From JBAZMA01 sp041649995 (GTDB lineage: Bacteria > Omnitrophota > Gorgyraeia > Velamenicoccales > Velamenicoccaceae), in contig JBAZMA010000005.1 of the NCBI GenBank assembly GCA_041649995.1, forward strand, positions 1-64,000: a stretch of 64,000 bases of DNA, written 5' to 3'. The position numbers and the translations under genes are program-made. Shown one piece after another: positions 26,895 to 35,402 of the stretch (positions within the stretch are counted from its first letter, which is position 1; the number at the start of each line of letters is the position of its first letter). The notes below the pieces were generated by a model. It did not search any database. It saw nothing but the letters and a program-made list of their open reading frames with translations, and was not told where the DNA came from.

Positions 26895-27665
26895 CTACAG
26901 GGTCAGGGCCGCGCAGGCAGCTTTAACGATCTCGGCAAAATTCTTGACATCCAGGCTTGCCCCGCCTACCAGGGCGCCGTTGATGTCTTTCTGGGACACG
27001 AGCTCTTTGGTATTTTGGGGTTTGACGCTGCCTCCATACTGGATGACGATCTCAGAGGCGATGTCCGGGGTATAGAGTTCTACCAGGAGCCCGCGGATAA
27101 ACTGATGGACTTCCTGGGCCTGCTCGGGGGTGGCTGTTTTGCCGGTCCCGATGGCCCAGACCGGTTCATAAGCGATGATGGTTTTCAGGATTTCTTCCGG
27201 GGAAAGCCCTTTGAGGCTGTTGGTCACGTGATCGGTGATGACCGCAAAAGTTTTTCCGGCCTCCCTCTCCTCCAGGGTTTCGCCTACGCAAACGATGGGA
27301 ATGAGACCGTGTTTGAGCGCAACCTTTGCTTTTTTGTTGACGTCCTGGTTTGTTTCATGAAAATATTGCCGTCTCTCGGAGTGTCCCAGGATGACGTGGC
27401 TGCAACCCAGTTCTTTGAGCATGACAGGCGAGATCTCGCCCGTGAAGGCTCCGGAATTCTCCCCGTGCATGTTTTGGGCCCCCAGCTGGATATTGGATTC
27501 ATAGACGATTTCTGAAACTTCATCCAGCGCGGTAAACGGCGGACAGATGATGATACCGATATTGCCGATATCATAAAGTTCCCGTTTGAGCCCGTTGGCC
27601 AGTTCCATGGCCTCCGCCACGGTTTTGTTCATTTTCCAGTTGCCTGCGATCACGATCTTTTTCAT
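26895..27665 (-). CDS. tpiA: Triosephosphate isomerase
   Basis: 256 aa from the ATG at 27665 (AAAGGAA upstream). GNWKMN with the substrate-binding Lys, the catalytic His loop LGHSERR, catalytic Glu in AYEPVWAIGTG, and the C-terminal phosphate loop GALVGGASL are all intact. It interconverts dihydroxyacetone phosphate and glyceraldehyde-3-phosphate. It lies in the pgk-tpiA-secG operon. Confidence 0.97.
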   Translation of the reverse strand: MKKIVIAGNWKMNKTVAEAMELANGLKRELYDIGNIGIIICPPFTALDEVSEIVYESNIQLGAQNMHGENSGAFTGEISPVMLKELGCSHVILGHSERRQYFHETNQDVNKKAKVALKHGLIPIVCVGETLEEREAGKTFAVITDHVTNSLKGLSPEEILKTIIAYEPVWAIGTGKTATPEQAQEVHQFIRGLLVELYTPDIASEIVIQYGGSVKPQNTKELVSQKDINGALVGGASLDVKNFAEIVKAACAALTL

Positions 27666-27699
27666 GGTTTGTCGGTTCCTTTGTCTAAAATAATCTGTG

Positions 27700-28890
27700 T
27701 CAGCTTTTGTCTTTGAGGGCGGCAATCCCGGGAAGAATTTTGCCTTCCATGAATTCCAGGGACGCGCCTCCGCCCGTGGAAATATGCGTCATTTTGTCCT
27801 CCAGCCCGAACTTGGCGACTGCAGCAGCCGTGTCTCCGCCTCCGATAATCGTCCTGACCTTGAGCGTCGCCAGGAACTGTCCGATCTCTCTGGTCCCTTT
27901 GGCATAGGTGTCGTTTTCAAAAATACCCAGCGGGCCGTTCCAGCAAATCGTTTTGGCGTCTTTCAGGGCATCCTTAAACAGCTGAATGGTCTTTGGCCCG
28001 ATATCCACGGCGATCATGCCGTCGGGAATGCTTGCGTCCGGCGTCGTCTCCCTTCTGGCGGGCGCTTCGATATTGTCAACGGTTAGATGGTCCACGGGAA
28101 GCACGACCCTGACGCCTGCCTTCCTGGCTTTCTCAAGGGTTTCTTTGGCCACATCCAGTTTGTCTTTTTCGAGTTTTGAATTTCCGATGGAGATGCCCTG
28201 GCTTTTCATGAAGGTATAGGCCATGCCGCCGCCGATGACGAGCGTATTGGCTTTGGACAAAAGGTTCTCTATGACGCCGATCTTGTCGGAAACCTTGGCC
28301 CCTCCCAGGATGACGGCAAAAGGCTTTTCGGGCGATTCCAGGGATTTCCCGAGATATTCGATCTCTTTGTCGAGCAGGAATCCCGCGACGGAAGGAAGTT
28401 TATGCGCGATGCCTTCCGTTGAAGCGTGGGCCCTGTGCGCCGTTCCGAAGGCGTCATTGACGTAGATGTCCGCCAGGCCGGCTAAGTCCTGGGCAAAGGC
28501 AGGGTCATTGTCTTCTTCCTGGGCGTGAAAACGCAGGTTTTCAAGCAGGATGACTTTTTGCGTTGAATTGGCTATGGCCTGAGCGACCCCGGGCCCTACG
28601 CATTCATCAAGTTTTTTGACCGGCGTTTTGATCAACTCTTCCAGGCGCCTGGCGACAGGGTCAAGCCTGAGTTCTTCCTTGACCTGCCCGTCAGGCCGGC
28701 CCAGATGCGTCATCAGAATGAGTTTTTGAGGGCCTTGTTTAAGGATGTACTCGATGGTGGGTAAAGCCGCCCTGATGCGCGTGTCATCGGTGATCGAGCG
28801 GGTCTTTTTATCCTGCGGAACGTTAAAATCGACGCGCATGATGATTTTTTTGTCTTTGAGATCGATATCTTTAACCGTCATTTTATTCAT
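27700..28890 (-). CDS. pgk: Phosphoglycerate kinase
   Basis: 396 aa. MRVDFNVPQDKK and LMTHLGRPDG form the 3-phosphoglycerate site. ILGGAKVSDKI and the C-terminal STGGGASLEF loop bind ADP/ATP. Glycolytic/gluconeogenic enzyme. The ATG has AGGGAG six bases upstream. It is the first gene of pgk-tpiA-secG and is driven by the promoter at 28980-29007. gapA lies apart, at 62070. Confidence 0.97.
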   Translation of the reverse strand: MNKMTVKDIDLKDKKIIMRVDFNVPQDKKTRSITDDTRIRAALPTIEYILKQGPQKLILMTHLGRPDGQVKEELRLDPVARRLEELIKTPVKKLDECVGPGVAQAIANSTQKVILLENLRFHAQEEDNDPAFAQDLAGLADIYVNDAFGTAHRAHASTEGIAHKLPSVAGFLLDKEIEYLGKSLESPEKPFAVILGGAKVSDKIGVIENLLSKANTLVIGGGMAYTFMKSQGISIGNSKLEKDKLDVAKETLEKARKAGVRVVLPVDHLTVDNIEAPARRETTPDASIPDGMIAVDIGPKTIQLFKDALKDAKTICWNGPLGIFENDTYAKGTREIGQFLATLKVRTIIGGGDTAAAVAKFGLEDKMTHISTGGGASLEFMEGKILPGIAALKDKS

Positions 28891-28979
28891 GGCAATCTCC
28901 CTGGCGCATTATTTCTTTTCAAAAGGATTATGAAAGAATCGGGGCGCGGCATCTAAAACATCTCCCAATTGATTGTGGC

Positions 28980-29007
28980 ATTATATCAGATTTCATTGCC
29001 TTGTAAA
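28980..29007 (-). promoter_or_regulatory. Sigma70 promoter of pgk-tpiA-secG
   Basis: -35 TTTACA (29002-29007), 16-bp spacer, perfect -10 TATAAT (28980-28985) on the minus strand. The -35 lies inside the end of the upstream gene. Predicted leader about 83 nt. Confidence 0.78.
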
Positions 29008-29516
29008 GGGAAAGAGGATGACGGACGGATGCTTCTTTTGATCTTAAGGCGCGCTTTTATGCTTGTCAGGCTCAGTTTTTCGGGGCCAGGGAGCGCGGCC
29101 AGTTCTTTGTGAGAAAATATGATCTCGCGGGCGAGCTCCTGTTTATCCGTGCCCTGGTGGTAAAGGCTGAAGGCCAGATCCAGCCACAAATCGATATTCT
29201 TTGTGTTTTTGGCAAGACCCTTCAAAAAGAGCTGTTCGGCCTTTTTGTATTGTTCCGCCAGGTAATAGACGGACCCTGCCAGGCAAAAGGTAAAATCCGA
29301 ATGATCCCACGACAGCCAATACGCGACTTTTTTTCTGAGCAGGACCAGGAGCTCGGGATGGTCAAAGACCTTTTCCGCCAGGCTGTCCATGAGGGAATTT
29401 CCCCTGATCAGCCGGCTGGAAAGCTCATTGGGCCTGTAATAGGGCAGGATGCCTGTTGTTTTATACAGGTCTTTTTTGACGCGGCGCAGGCCCAGGTATT
29501 CTTGAGGGTTCCTCAT
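28986..29516 (-). CDS. TPR-like hypothetical protein
   Basis: 176 aa. Residues about 75-125 resemble one or two tetratricopeptide repeats (YYLAEQYKKAEQLFLKGLAK, then LWLDLAFSLYHQG). The rest is basic and unrecognised. No signal peptide or membrane segment. It overlaps the GYPSCC-protein gene by 4 bp, so the two are co-translated and may interact. It is the last gene of the two-gene unit that starts at the island's divergent promoter. Confidence 0.65.
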   Translation of the reverse strand: MRNPQEYLGLRRVKKDLYKTTGILPYYRPNELSSRLIRGNSLMDSLAEKVFDHPELLVLLRKKVAYWLSWDHSDFTFCLAGSVYYLAEQYKKAEQLFLKGLAKNTKNIDLWLDLAFSLYHQGTDKQELAREIIFSHKELAALPGPEKLSLTSIKARLKIKRSIRPSSSFPLQGNEI

Positions 29517-30499
29517 CCGGTCCTTCCTTGCGAAAAATCCGCCAGAAAAGGATATTCCGGCGCAAAATCCGTCAGGGGCGTTGACAGGCGTTTGACGATC
29601 TTATTTTTTTTGAAAAGAACGCAGGCCCTTCCTTCCATTTTTAACGCGTCGGCGGCAGCGAGGTCTTTTTCCAGGATGTTTTTGGAAGTATCAGGGCATG
29701 GGAAAAAAACAGAACGGTATCTGAGCAGGCCCTTTTTATCAACGGACCCCTGGAACCCGTAGAATTTTCGCTCATAAAAAACCAGGTAGGGCCTGCTCAA
29801 AAAGTCATCGGCCCTCTTTACGTACCCGGGTTCATGTTTGAGGATGGCTTTTCTGAGCCGCCCCGCCAGCTTTTGGGTTTGGGGACAGTCGTAGCGGCAC
29901 GGCATGTGATAGATATAGGAATAGATCGTGTCTTTGAGCAAAGGGTTGCAGAGAGGCTGGAATTTGCCGTTGGTATTGCGCATGGCCTCATACAAATGGC
30001 TGTATTTTGTCCAGTCATTGCGGGCGCGGAAAAACCGGATGCAGCAGGAAGGATAACCCAGGACCGTTCCATATTTGAGATGGTCGGCCCTCGGAGCGAA
30101 AATCACCCTGTTGTTGACGATCACAGGGTACCACATGGCTTTCTTGAGCACGTTTTTGTCTTTGGACAGGAAAACATGGACTTCTTCGTCCGTGGCTTCC
30201 CCCGGCCTTTTGGCGTAAGCGCAGGTTGTCGTCAACCGCTCTCTCCCCAGCACTGTAGCGGGGACGGTGTCTTTGCCGACATTGCGGAAAGCGACGTCCT
30301 GTCTGACATGGATGCCGTACCCGCGACAGGCCTTGATGAATTCGGCGAGCCTGTTTTTGCGGATCCAGTCATCGAGGAGGGGTTTGTGTCCCAGGACCAG
30401 AGCCATGTAAAGACCCAGCTGGAGGCCGTTATTCTTGATCTCAACCAGGTCCGCGCAGAGATGCCGGGGTTTGTAGACGGTTGTCAGGGGGTTTGTCAT
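29513..30499 (-). CDS. DUF483-like protein with GYPSCC motif
   Basis: 328 aa from the ATG at 30499; a GTG at 30514 is possible. The central motif LGYPSCCIRFF (about residues 150-160) and a following Cys/His stretch (YHMPCRYDCPQT) resemble DUF483-type proteins, a family without known function. The Cys residues suggest metal or Fe-S binding. Divergently transcribed from the first radical SAM gene of the island, from a compact shared control region. Family assignment is by motif memory and moderate. Confidence 0.55.
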   Translation of the reverse strand: MTNPLTTVYKPRHLCADLVEIKNNGLQLGLYMALVLGHKPLLDDWIRKNRLAEFIKACRGYGIHVRQDVAFRNVGKDTVPATVLGRERLTTTCAYAKRPGEATDEEVHVFLSKDKNVLKKAMWYPVIVNNRVIFAPRADHLKYGTVLGYPSCCIRFFRARNDWTKYSHLYEAMRNTNGKFQPLCNPLLKDTIYSYIYHMPCRYDCPQTQKLAGRLRKAILKHEPGYVKRADDFLSRPYLVFYERKFYGFQGSVDKKGLLRYRSVFFPCPDTSKNILEKDLAAADALKMEGRACVLFKKNKIVKRLSTPLTDFAPEYPFLADFSQGRTG

Positions 30500-30541
30500 G
30501 GGGGAGTTCTTCACCTGGATTAATATTTTTATGGCAGGGAC

Positions 30542-30570
30542 AATATACTATATAGTAAGATATAGCTCAA
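30542..30570 (-). promoter_or_regulatory. Promoter of the GYPSCC gene, overlapping the divergent start codon
   Basis: Minus strand -35 TTGAGC (30565-30570), 17-bp spacer, -10 TATATT (30542-30547). The -35 overlaps the first base of the plus-strand ATG at 30570. The same AT-rich stretch contains plus-strand -10-like TATACT (30544-30549) and TATAGT (30551-30556), so the site may be bidirectional. Confidence 0.55.
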
Positions 30571-31664
30571 TGAAAACTTCCCGGACCAATGACACTTTGA
30601 GCCGCGTGATCCCCGGTCTCAATTATTTGGACCAGTTGAGACTGAGGGCGGCGGCCAAAGGAAAGCTTTTTTGCGGTCCCTCCTCGGTTTATATTGACCT
30701 GACCACGGCCTGCAACATCAACTGCCACTTTTGCTGGAACCACTCCCCTTTGAACCGGAAAAAAGTCTTTAAAAAAGATATTCAGCTTCCGTTTGATGTC
30801 ATAAAGAAGATCGTGGACGTTTCTGTCGGCTGGAAGGTTAACGAGATCCTCCTTTCCGGGGACGGCGAACCCACCCTTCATCGCCATATCGCCCGCATCA
30901 TTTCTTATGTGAAAGACCGGCCTTTGAAGCTTTTTCTGGCCACGAATGCCACTTTTCCGGAAAGGCTCCTGCCGTCTGTCGGCCGCGCCGACCACGTCTT
31001 CATTGATTTTTCTTCACCCGACAAAGATCACTACGGTTCTTTTCAGTCCCCGCGCAACAAGCAGTTGTTTGACCGCGTGAGAGGCAATATCGCGCGGCTT
31101 TCCTGCCTGGCATCGCGGCTGAAAAAACCCAGGCTGACCGTCGCGTTCATCATCACCCGCCTCAATTATCCGCAGATACCGGCCACGATGGCGCTGTTGG
31201 GAATGCTCAAGGTCCACGACGTGGCATTCAGGCTCGTGGAAGTTACGCCCTCCACCAGGCCCCTGGCGCTCACGCGCGAGGACAAGAAAAAATTGCAGGG
31301 GATCATTGAGAAGACGTCGCGAGGCCGGTTTCCCTTTCTTCATAATTTGCGCGACGTAGGTCTCGGCCTCCGCGATTATCATAAATCGGGATTTCATTTT
31401 TCAAGATGCTTTAGCGGCTGGTTCAATCTCTCCGTGGATGTCAATCAGAATGTCGGGATCTGCTGCCACAATGAGCGCCTGAGGATCGGAAGTCTCAAAA
31501 CTTCAGGCCTGCGGGAAATCTGGGAAGGCCGCAAGGCCGCGGTTTTAAGGAAGCTTTGCCGCGACAGTTTTGACCTGGCCCGGCCCCCTTTTGAAACGGA
31601 ATGCGAATGGTGCCATTGGGCCGGGTTCAACCGGAAAATCGAAAGGATTCTCGCTCGCGCATGA
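30570..31664 (+). CDS. Radical SAM/SPASM-type protein (island copy A)
   Basis: 364 aa from the ATG at 30570; an upstream ATG at 30498 would run through the divergent promoter. Radical SAM cluster CNINCHFC (C48, C52, C55). GDGEPTLH serves as the GGEP-like SAM loop. The C-terminal Cys-rich part (FSRCFSGWF, VGICCHNE, CEWCHW) is SPASM-like and probably binds extra Fe-S clusters. It resembles copy C at 34365 closely in motif spacing. Substrate unknown; such enzymes often modify peptides or sugars. Coupled by ATGA to the next gene. Confidence 0.85.
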   Translation: MKTSRTNDTLSRVIPGLNYLDQLRLRAAAKGKLFCGPSSVYIDLTTACNINCHFCWNHSPLNRKKVFKKDIQLPFDVIKKIVDVSVGWKVNEILLSGDGEPTLHRHIARIISYVKDRPLKLFLATNATFPERLLPSVGRADHVFIDFSSPDKDHYGSFQSPRNKQLFDRVRGNIARLSCLASRLKKPRLTVAFIITRLNYPQIPATMALLGMLKVHDVAFRLVEVTPSTRPLALTREDKKKLQGIIEKTSRGRFPFLHNLRDVGLGLRDYHKSGFHFSRCFSGWFNLSVDVNQNVGICCHNERLRIGSLKTSGLREIWEGRKAAVLRKLCRDSFDLARPPFETECEWCHWAGFNRKIERILARA

Positions 31665-32620
31665 GAAACGCGTGGAAAAAAATCACCTTTGAGATCACGA
31701 ACCGCTGCCGCCTGCGATGCCGTATTTGCGGCATCTGGCGGGAGCGCCCGAAAACAGACCTGAGCGTTTCCGGCATCCAGAAACTCTTGACCGGCCTCGA
31801 TTCGCCGGCAGCTGTTTCTTTGACCGGAGGAGAGCCTTTCCTGCATCCGGAGTTCGACGTCCTCTACAAAGGCCTTTACAGGCTTTTTCTCCTCAAAAAG
31901 ATCCGTCGCATAGACATCGCGACGAACGCGACGTCTCCGAAACTCGGCGATTTTTTAAAACATCATCCGGGGGCTTTAACAGTCCCCCTTTCTTTTTCGG
32001 TGAGTCTGGACGGCTTGAGAGGCGTCCATGACGCGCAGAGGGGCAAGGCGGGCTCGTTTGACCGCGCTTTGAAGAACATCCTTTTGATCAAAAAATACGG
32101 CCTGCCGCTGGCGCTGAAATTCGTCATCACGCCTTTGAACTACGGGCAGATCGAAAAGGTGCGCGCGCTGGCGGAGCGGTTAGGGGCTCCTCTTTATTTG
32201 AAATTTTTTGAGGAGCTTGGGTCTTATTATCACCGGCAGAAATGCCTTTCCATGAGGCTGGATGCGGCGGAATTGAAAAAAACAGGGAAAATCTTAGGCC
32301 GGCTTTTGGCCCGGGAGGCTGAAAAAAAAGACAACTCCTTTGCGGTCTTCTCGCTGAAGGCTCTTAAAAACTACGCCGATAGAGGCAATCTCGGTTTCAT
32401 CCGCGCCTGCGTATCGCCGGCGTGTTCGTTATTTGTGACCTGTCAGGGGGATATCTACAATTGTTTGAACCAGGCCAAAATCGGCACCCTTGCCTCCTGG
32501 CCGTCCATCGATCTTTCCCTGGCGAAAAAAATAACGCGCGCTGCCCGTTTTGGAAAATGCCCCGGGTGCCTTTCCTACCATGGGTTTTTAAAAGAGTGCA
32601 ACCTGTTTCCTCTATCTTAA
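31661..32620 (+). CDS. Radical SAM protein (island copy B)
   Basis: 319 aa from the ATG at 31661, which overlaps the previous stop as ATGA. N-terminal CRLRCRIC (C16, C20, C23), LTGGEPFLHPEF SAM loop. C-terminal Cys residues (CVSPACSLFVTC, YNCLNQ, CPGCLSYHG) indicate a SPASM-like auxiliary-cluster domain. Paralogous to copy E at 38290. Its end overlaps the convergent Cys-rich exported-protein gene by 9 bp. Substrate unknown. Confidence 0.85.
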   Translation: MRNAWKKITFEITNRCRLRCRICGIWRERPKTDLSVSGIQKLLTGLDSPAAVSLTGGEPFLHPEFDVLYKGLYRLFLLKKIRRIDIATNATSPKLGDFLKHHPGALTVPLSFSVSLDGLRGVHDAQRGKAGSFDRALKNILLIKKYGLPLALKFVITPLNYGQIEKVRALAERLGAPLYLKFFEELGSYYHRQKCLSMRLDAAELKKTGKILGRLLAREAEKKDNSFAVFSLKALKNYADRGNLGFIRACVSPACSLFVTCQGDIYNCLNQAKIGTLASWPSIDLSLAKKITRAARFGKCPGCLSYHGFLKECNLFPLS

Positions 32621-33328
32621 CTTCCTGCATTTGTCCTGGAGCTGAAAATGTTTGATCTTTTCGCAGAGCTCCTTTTTTTTGGCGCTTTCCCTCAGGTTAT
32701 AATAAGCCAGGTCGCGGCCGAGTTCATCGAGGATCTGGTCTGATGGCCCCGTCCCGAAAAGGGCGCTACAGAAGATCGTCCTGTCATAGGGGACATTGGT
32801 CATGATCTTTTCGCAGGCGGTCTGGCTGCTGAAATACTTGAAGCCCATGTAACATCCCATTGCCTTCCTGTTGTCGATCTCCTTGGGCGCCTGGAATTTT
32901 TTGCTTTTGGCGAATTTCACGCTGCCCTGGCTGAAAAGGCTGAAATTTTCGTTTTGCAGCCCCGAGCAGATTTCGGCCTTCCCCTGATCCAGGGCCCCGC
33001 AGTCATTTTTTTTCATGTGTTCGCAGATATCGGCAAAATCCCGGTCGGAGATCTTTCCGCACGAACCTTCGGCAATGTAGCGGAAATTCAGCAAAAAAAC
33101 CGCCTCTTCGCGGCAGTCCTTCTGTTCGTAGGCCTCTTTGCAGGCGTCAATGTTTTCATCCCTGACGGCCTTGTATTCGACCAAAAGGGCCTTTTTGCGG
33201 TCCTGGGCCATCTCCTGGGCCATGATGTCGTAATTCGGTTCATCCTTGGTCTCCTGGGCCCGCAGGTCCGCAGGGGAAAACAGCAGGAAACCGAACAACA
33301 GCATTATCCACGTGTTCTTTACGGCCAT
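32612..33328 (-). CDS. Exported Cys-rich protein, unknown function
   Basis: 238 aa. Signal peptide: WIMLLFGFLLFSPADLRAQE, cleavage likely after LRA. The mature part is charged and has 11 cysteines spaced along its length (for example DACKEAYEQKDC, EGSCGKI, NDCGAL, TACEKI, IFCSAL). This suggests disulfides or metal sites in the periplasm. No family recognised. Good Shine-Dalgarno (GAGGAG). It sits 32 nt after the kinase-fold gene. As the only small exported protein in the island it is a candidate partner or substrate for the modifying enzymes; this is speculative. Confidence 0.65.
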   Translation of the reverse strand: MAVKNTWIMLLFGFLLFSPADLRAQETKDEPNYDIMAQEMAQDRKKALLVEYKAVRDENIDACKEAYEQKDCREEAVFLLNFRYIAEGSCGKISDRDFADICEHMKKNDCGALDQGKAEICSGLQNENFSLFSQGSVKFAKSKKFQAPKEIDNRKAMGCYMGFKYFSSQTACEKIMTNVPYDRTIFCSALFGTGPSDQILDELGRDLAYYNLRESAKKKELCEKIKHFQLQDKCRKLR

Positions 33329-33360
33329 AGCTTTCTCCTCTCTGTTTCCATTTCGTAAAA

Positions 33361-34287
33361 TCAGCGACGCGACAGAAAAAATTCCAGTTCCGCGCAGGCG
33401 CGCCTTAAACCGTCCAGCCTTTTTTCAAGATCGATCTTCACCAGCGTTTCAAACAGCTTATCCGGTATTTTATAATAAACCGAAGAACAATTAAAGTCCT
33501 GGATGCTGAAAAGATAATTCTTCATGTGGATGAAATAGCGCCACAAAAGGAACCTTTGCTTCAGGTGTTTTTTCTCGTGTTCCCCCTGATAGCAGAGTTT
33601 GAGAAAATTGCTTATCTCCATATCCGGATACCGGTAGGCCAGGTAGGCGATATCATAAACATTGTCTGCGTATCGCGCGCATTCCCAATCCAGGATGTAG
33701 ACCCTTTTGCCTGAAATGAGGATCTCCGGCTCTCCGTTGATCAGGGAAGGAAAAATAGATTCCCGGGTTTTCGAAAGCTGTCTTTGGAAGAAAGACATTT
33801 TTTCTTTGCAGGATAAGGCTTTCCGCAGGAAGGGCTTGAGCAGCGGATTATTTTTTTTCTCGCAGGAAAGGTTTACGCATCGCCACAATTGCTCCAGCTG
33901 TTTTGCTTCCTCCCCGATCATCGCGGCGAGGCTTTTTTTTCGGGTGAGCCGGATGTCCTTGAGTTGACGGAGAGCCCGGGCTATTTTTTTCAAATGAGTC
34001 CCGGCGGATCCGGGATCCCGCAGGAGTTCTGAGCCTTCAATATATTCCTGCGCGAGGACATCCTGACCGTTGAGCTTGAAGCGTCCGTAGTAGGGGGGAA
34101 TATGGGGAAAACGGGCCTTTGTCAGCCGGTCGAGGGCTTCCTCTTCTCTGCGGAAGATGGTTGCCGGCCTGGCCTTCAGGATCAATTTATGTCGGGGAAT
34201 TTCCGCGATATACAAGCTGCTGTTTAATGTCTGACAAAAAGGATAGATCGTCGCTTGTGAGAGGATTTCGTTTGAGATGGAGGTCAT
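33361..34287 (-). CDS. Kinase-fold protein (APH/choline-kinase-like) with altered catalytic loop
   Basis: 308 aa. Has the aminoglycoside/choline-kinase layout: FRREEEALDRLT, DVLAQEYIEGSEL hinge, and VYILDWECARYADNVYDIAYL (DWE metal motif) near residue 190. The usual catalytic HGDxxxxN loop is replaced by LINGEPEILI: His to Asn, Asp to Glu, and the metal-binding Asn missing. It may be a pseudokinase or use another mechanism. First of a two-gene unit with the exported Cys-rich protein, transcribed away from radical SAM copy C. Confidence 0.7.
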   Translation of the reverse strand: MTSISNEILSQATIYPFCQTLNSSLYIAEIPRHKLILKARPATIFRREEEALDRLTKARFPHIPPYYGRFKLNGQDVLAQEYIEGSELLRDPGSAGTHLKKIARALRQLKDIRLTRKKSLAAMIGEEAKQLEQLWRCVNLSCEKKNNPLLKPFLRKALSCKEKMSFFQRQLSKTRESIFPSLINGEPEILISGKRVYILDWECARYADNVYDIAYLAYRYPDMEISNFLKLCYQGEHEKKHLKQRFLLWRYFIHMKNYLFSIQDFNCSSVYYKIPDKLFETLVKIDLEKRLDGLRRACAELEFFLSRR

Positions 34288-34328
34288 TTTTGCTGGGAAT
34301 TTAAGGAAAACATGTTATAGTCTTGTAT

Positions 34329-34357
34329 AGAATAGCACAAAAAACCGTGAGGGTAAA
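34329..34357 (-). promoter_or_regulatory. Promoter of the kinase-fold gene
   Basis: Minus strand -35 TTTACC (34352-34357), 17-bp spacer, -10 TATTCT (34329-34334). Predicted leader about 35 nt; no clear Shine-Dalgarno sequence before the ATG at 34287. It shares the divergent spacer with copy C. Confidence 0.5.
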
Positions 34358-34364
34358 CCGAACA

Positions 34365-35402
34365 ATGAAGGGCGATTTCCGCAATTCCCGGCGTTTGAAT
34401 AAATTCGTCTGCGACCGCTTGCGCACGGCCGGGGTTTGCAAGGATAAGACCTTTATCGGCCCCGAATGGCTGGGGGTGGAAATCAATACGGCCTGCAATT
34501 TCAATTGCGTTTTCTGCTGGTTCCATTCCCCGTACGTCACCTACCAGGGCAGGGCCTGGCAGCTGGAACTCGAGAAGTTCCAGGAGGCTGTGACGGACGC
34601 CGCCGAAATGAACTGCCGTTATATTTATATCACCGGGTTCGGCGAACCCACCCTGCACCCCGATCTTCCGGAGATGATCTCTTTCGCGAAAGCCAAAGGC
34701 CTGCACGTGGTGGTGACAACGAACCTGAGCGTCTCTTCCCCCCGCGTCCTGCAGGGCCTCCTTTCGGCCGACGAACTTTATGTCACCTTCTGCGGCGCTG
34801 ACAGCCGGCAGTACAAGCGCATGCATTGCCCCCGGACAAAGAGCTATTTTGGCAGGGTCCTCTCGAATATCCGCGCTTTGCAGAAAATGGCCGGACCTGA
34901 GCGTAAGGATTTTTTTCTTTTGAACGTGATCGTCAATAAGATCAATTATCAGGATGTCGGTGCCCTGGCGGATTTGGCCAAAACCCTCAAGATCCGCAGG
35001 ATCCGGTTTTCCGGCTTCAGCAAAGTGGAACAGACCCGCTTTTTATCGTTGGACGCAGCCGAGGTGTCCGCCCTTCAAAAAAAGATCGCCCGGCTTTCCA
35101 GGCTGCCCCACTTCGATATCGATGAGAACCTGATGCTCCCCTATTCGAAACTCGAACGCTGTTTTATGGGTTGGTACGCGTTGCTGCTGGATGTTTACGG
35201 AGAGGTCCGGGTAGGATGTCTGGATCCCGCGGCCCCTGCGGCAGGCAGTATTTATAAGGAGCGCTTGAAGGATATCTGGTTTTCTCAGGCCTCGCAGAAG
35301 ATCCGGCTGGATATGAAATACCGTTTAAAGAAGAAGGAAAGCGGACATTGCCCTTTCTTTCATCGCAACGCCCGCCTGGAAGAATTGATCGCAAAAAAAT
35401 GA
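34365..35402 (+). CDS. Radical SAM/SPASM-type protein (island copy C)
   Basis: 345 aa from the ATG at 34365 (GAGGG upstream). Cluster CNFNCVFC (C44, C48, C51) with the CWFHSP continuation shared with copy A. SAM loop GFGEPTLHPDL. C-terminal SPASM-like Cys region (ERCFMGWYALLL, VGCLDP, GHCPFF). Probably a paralog of copy A acting on a related substrate. Coupled by ATGA to the PP-loop gene. Confidence 0.85.
   Translation: MKGDFRNSRRLNKFVCDRLRTAGVCKDKTFIGPEWLGVEINTACNFNCVFCWFHSPYVTYQGRAWQLELEKFQEAVTDAAEMNCRYIYITGFGEPTLHPDLPEMISFAKAKGLHVVVTTNLSVSSPRVLQGLLSADELYVTFCGADSRQYKRMHCPRTKSYFGRVLSNIRALQKMAGPERKDFFLLNVIVNKINYQDVGALADLAKTLKIRRIRFSGFSKVEQTRFLSLDAAEVSALQKKIARLSRLPHFDIDENLMLPYSKLERCFMGWYALLLDVYGEVRVGCLDPAAPAAGSIYKERLKDIWFSQASQKIRLDMKYRLKKKESGHCPFFHRNARLEELIAKK

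Noticed and set aside
30498..30569. Earlier ATG for radical SAM copy A at 30498
   Set aside because: Although AGGGGG precedes it, the frame would run through the divergent promoter region and the start of the GYPSCC gene. The ATG at 30570 is adjacent to promoter-like boxes and starts the conserved protein.
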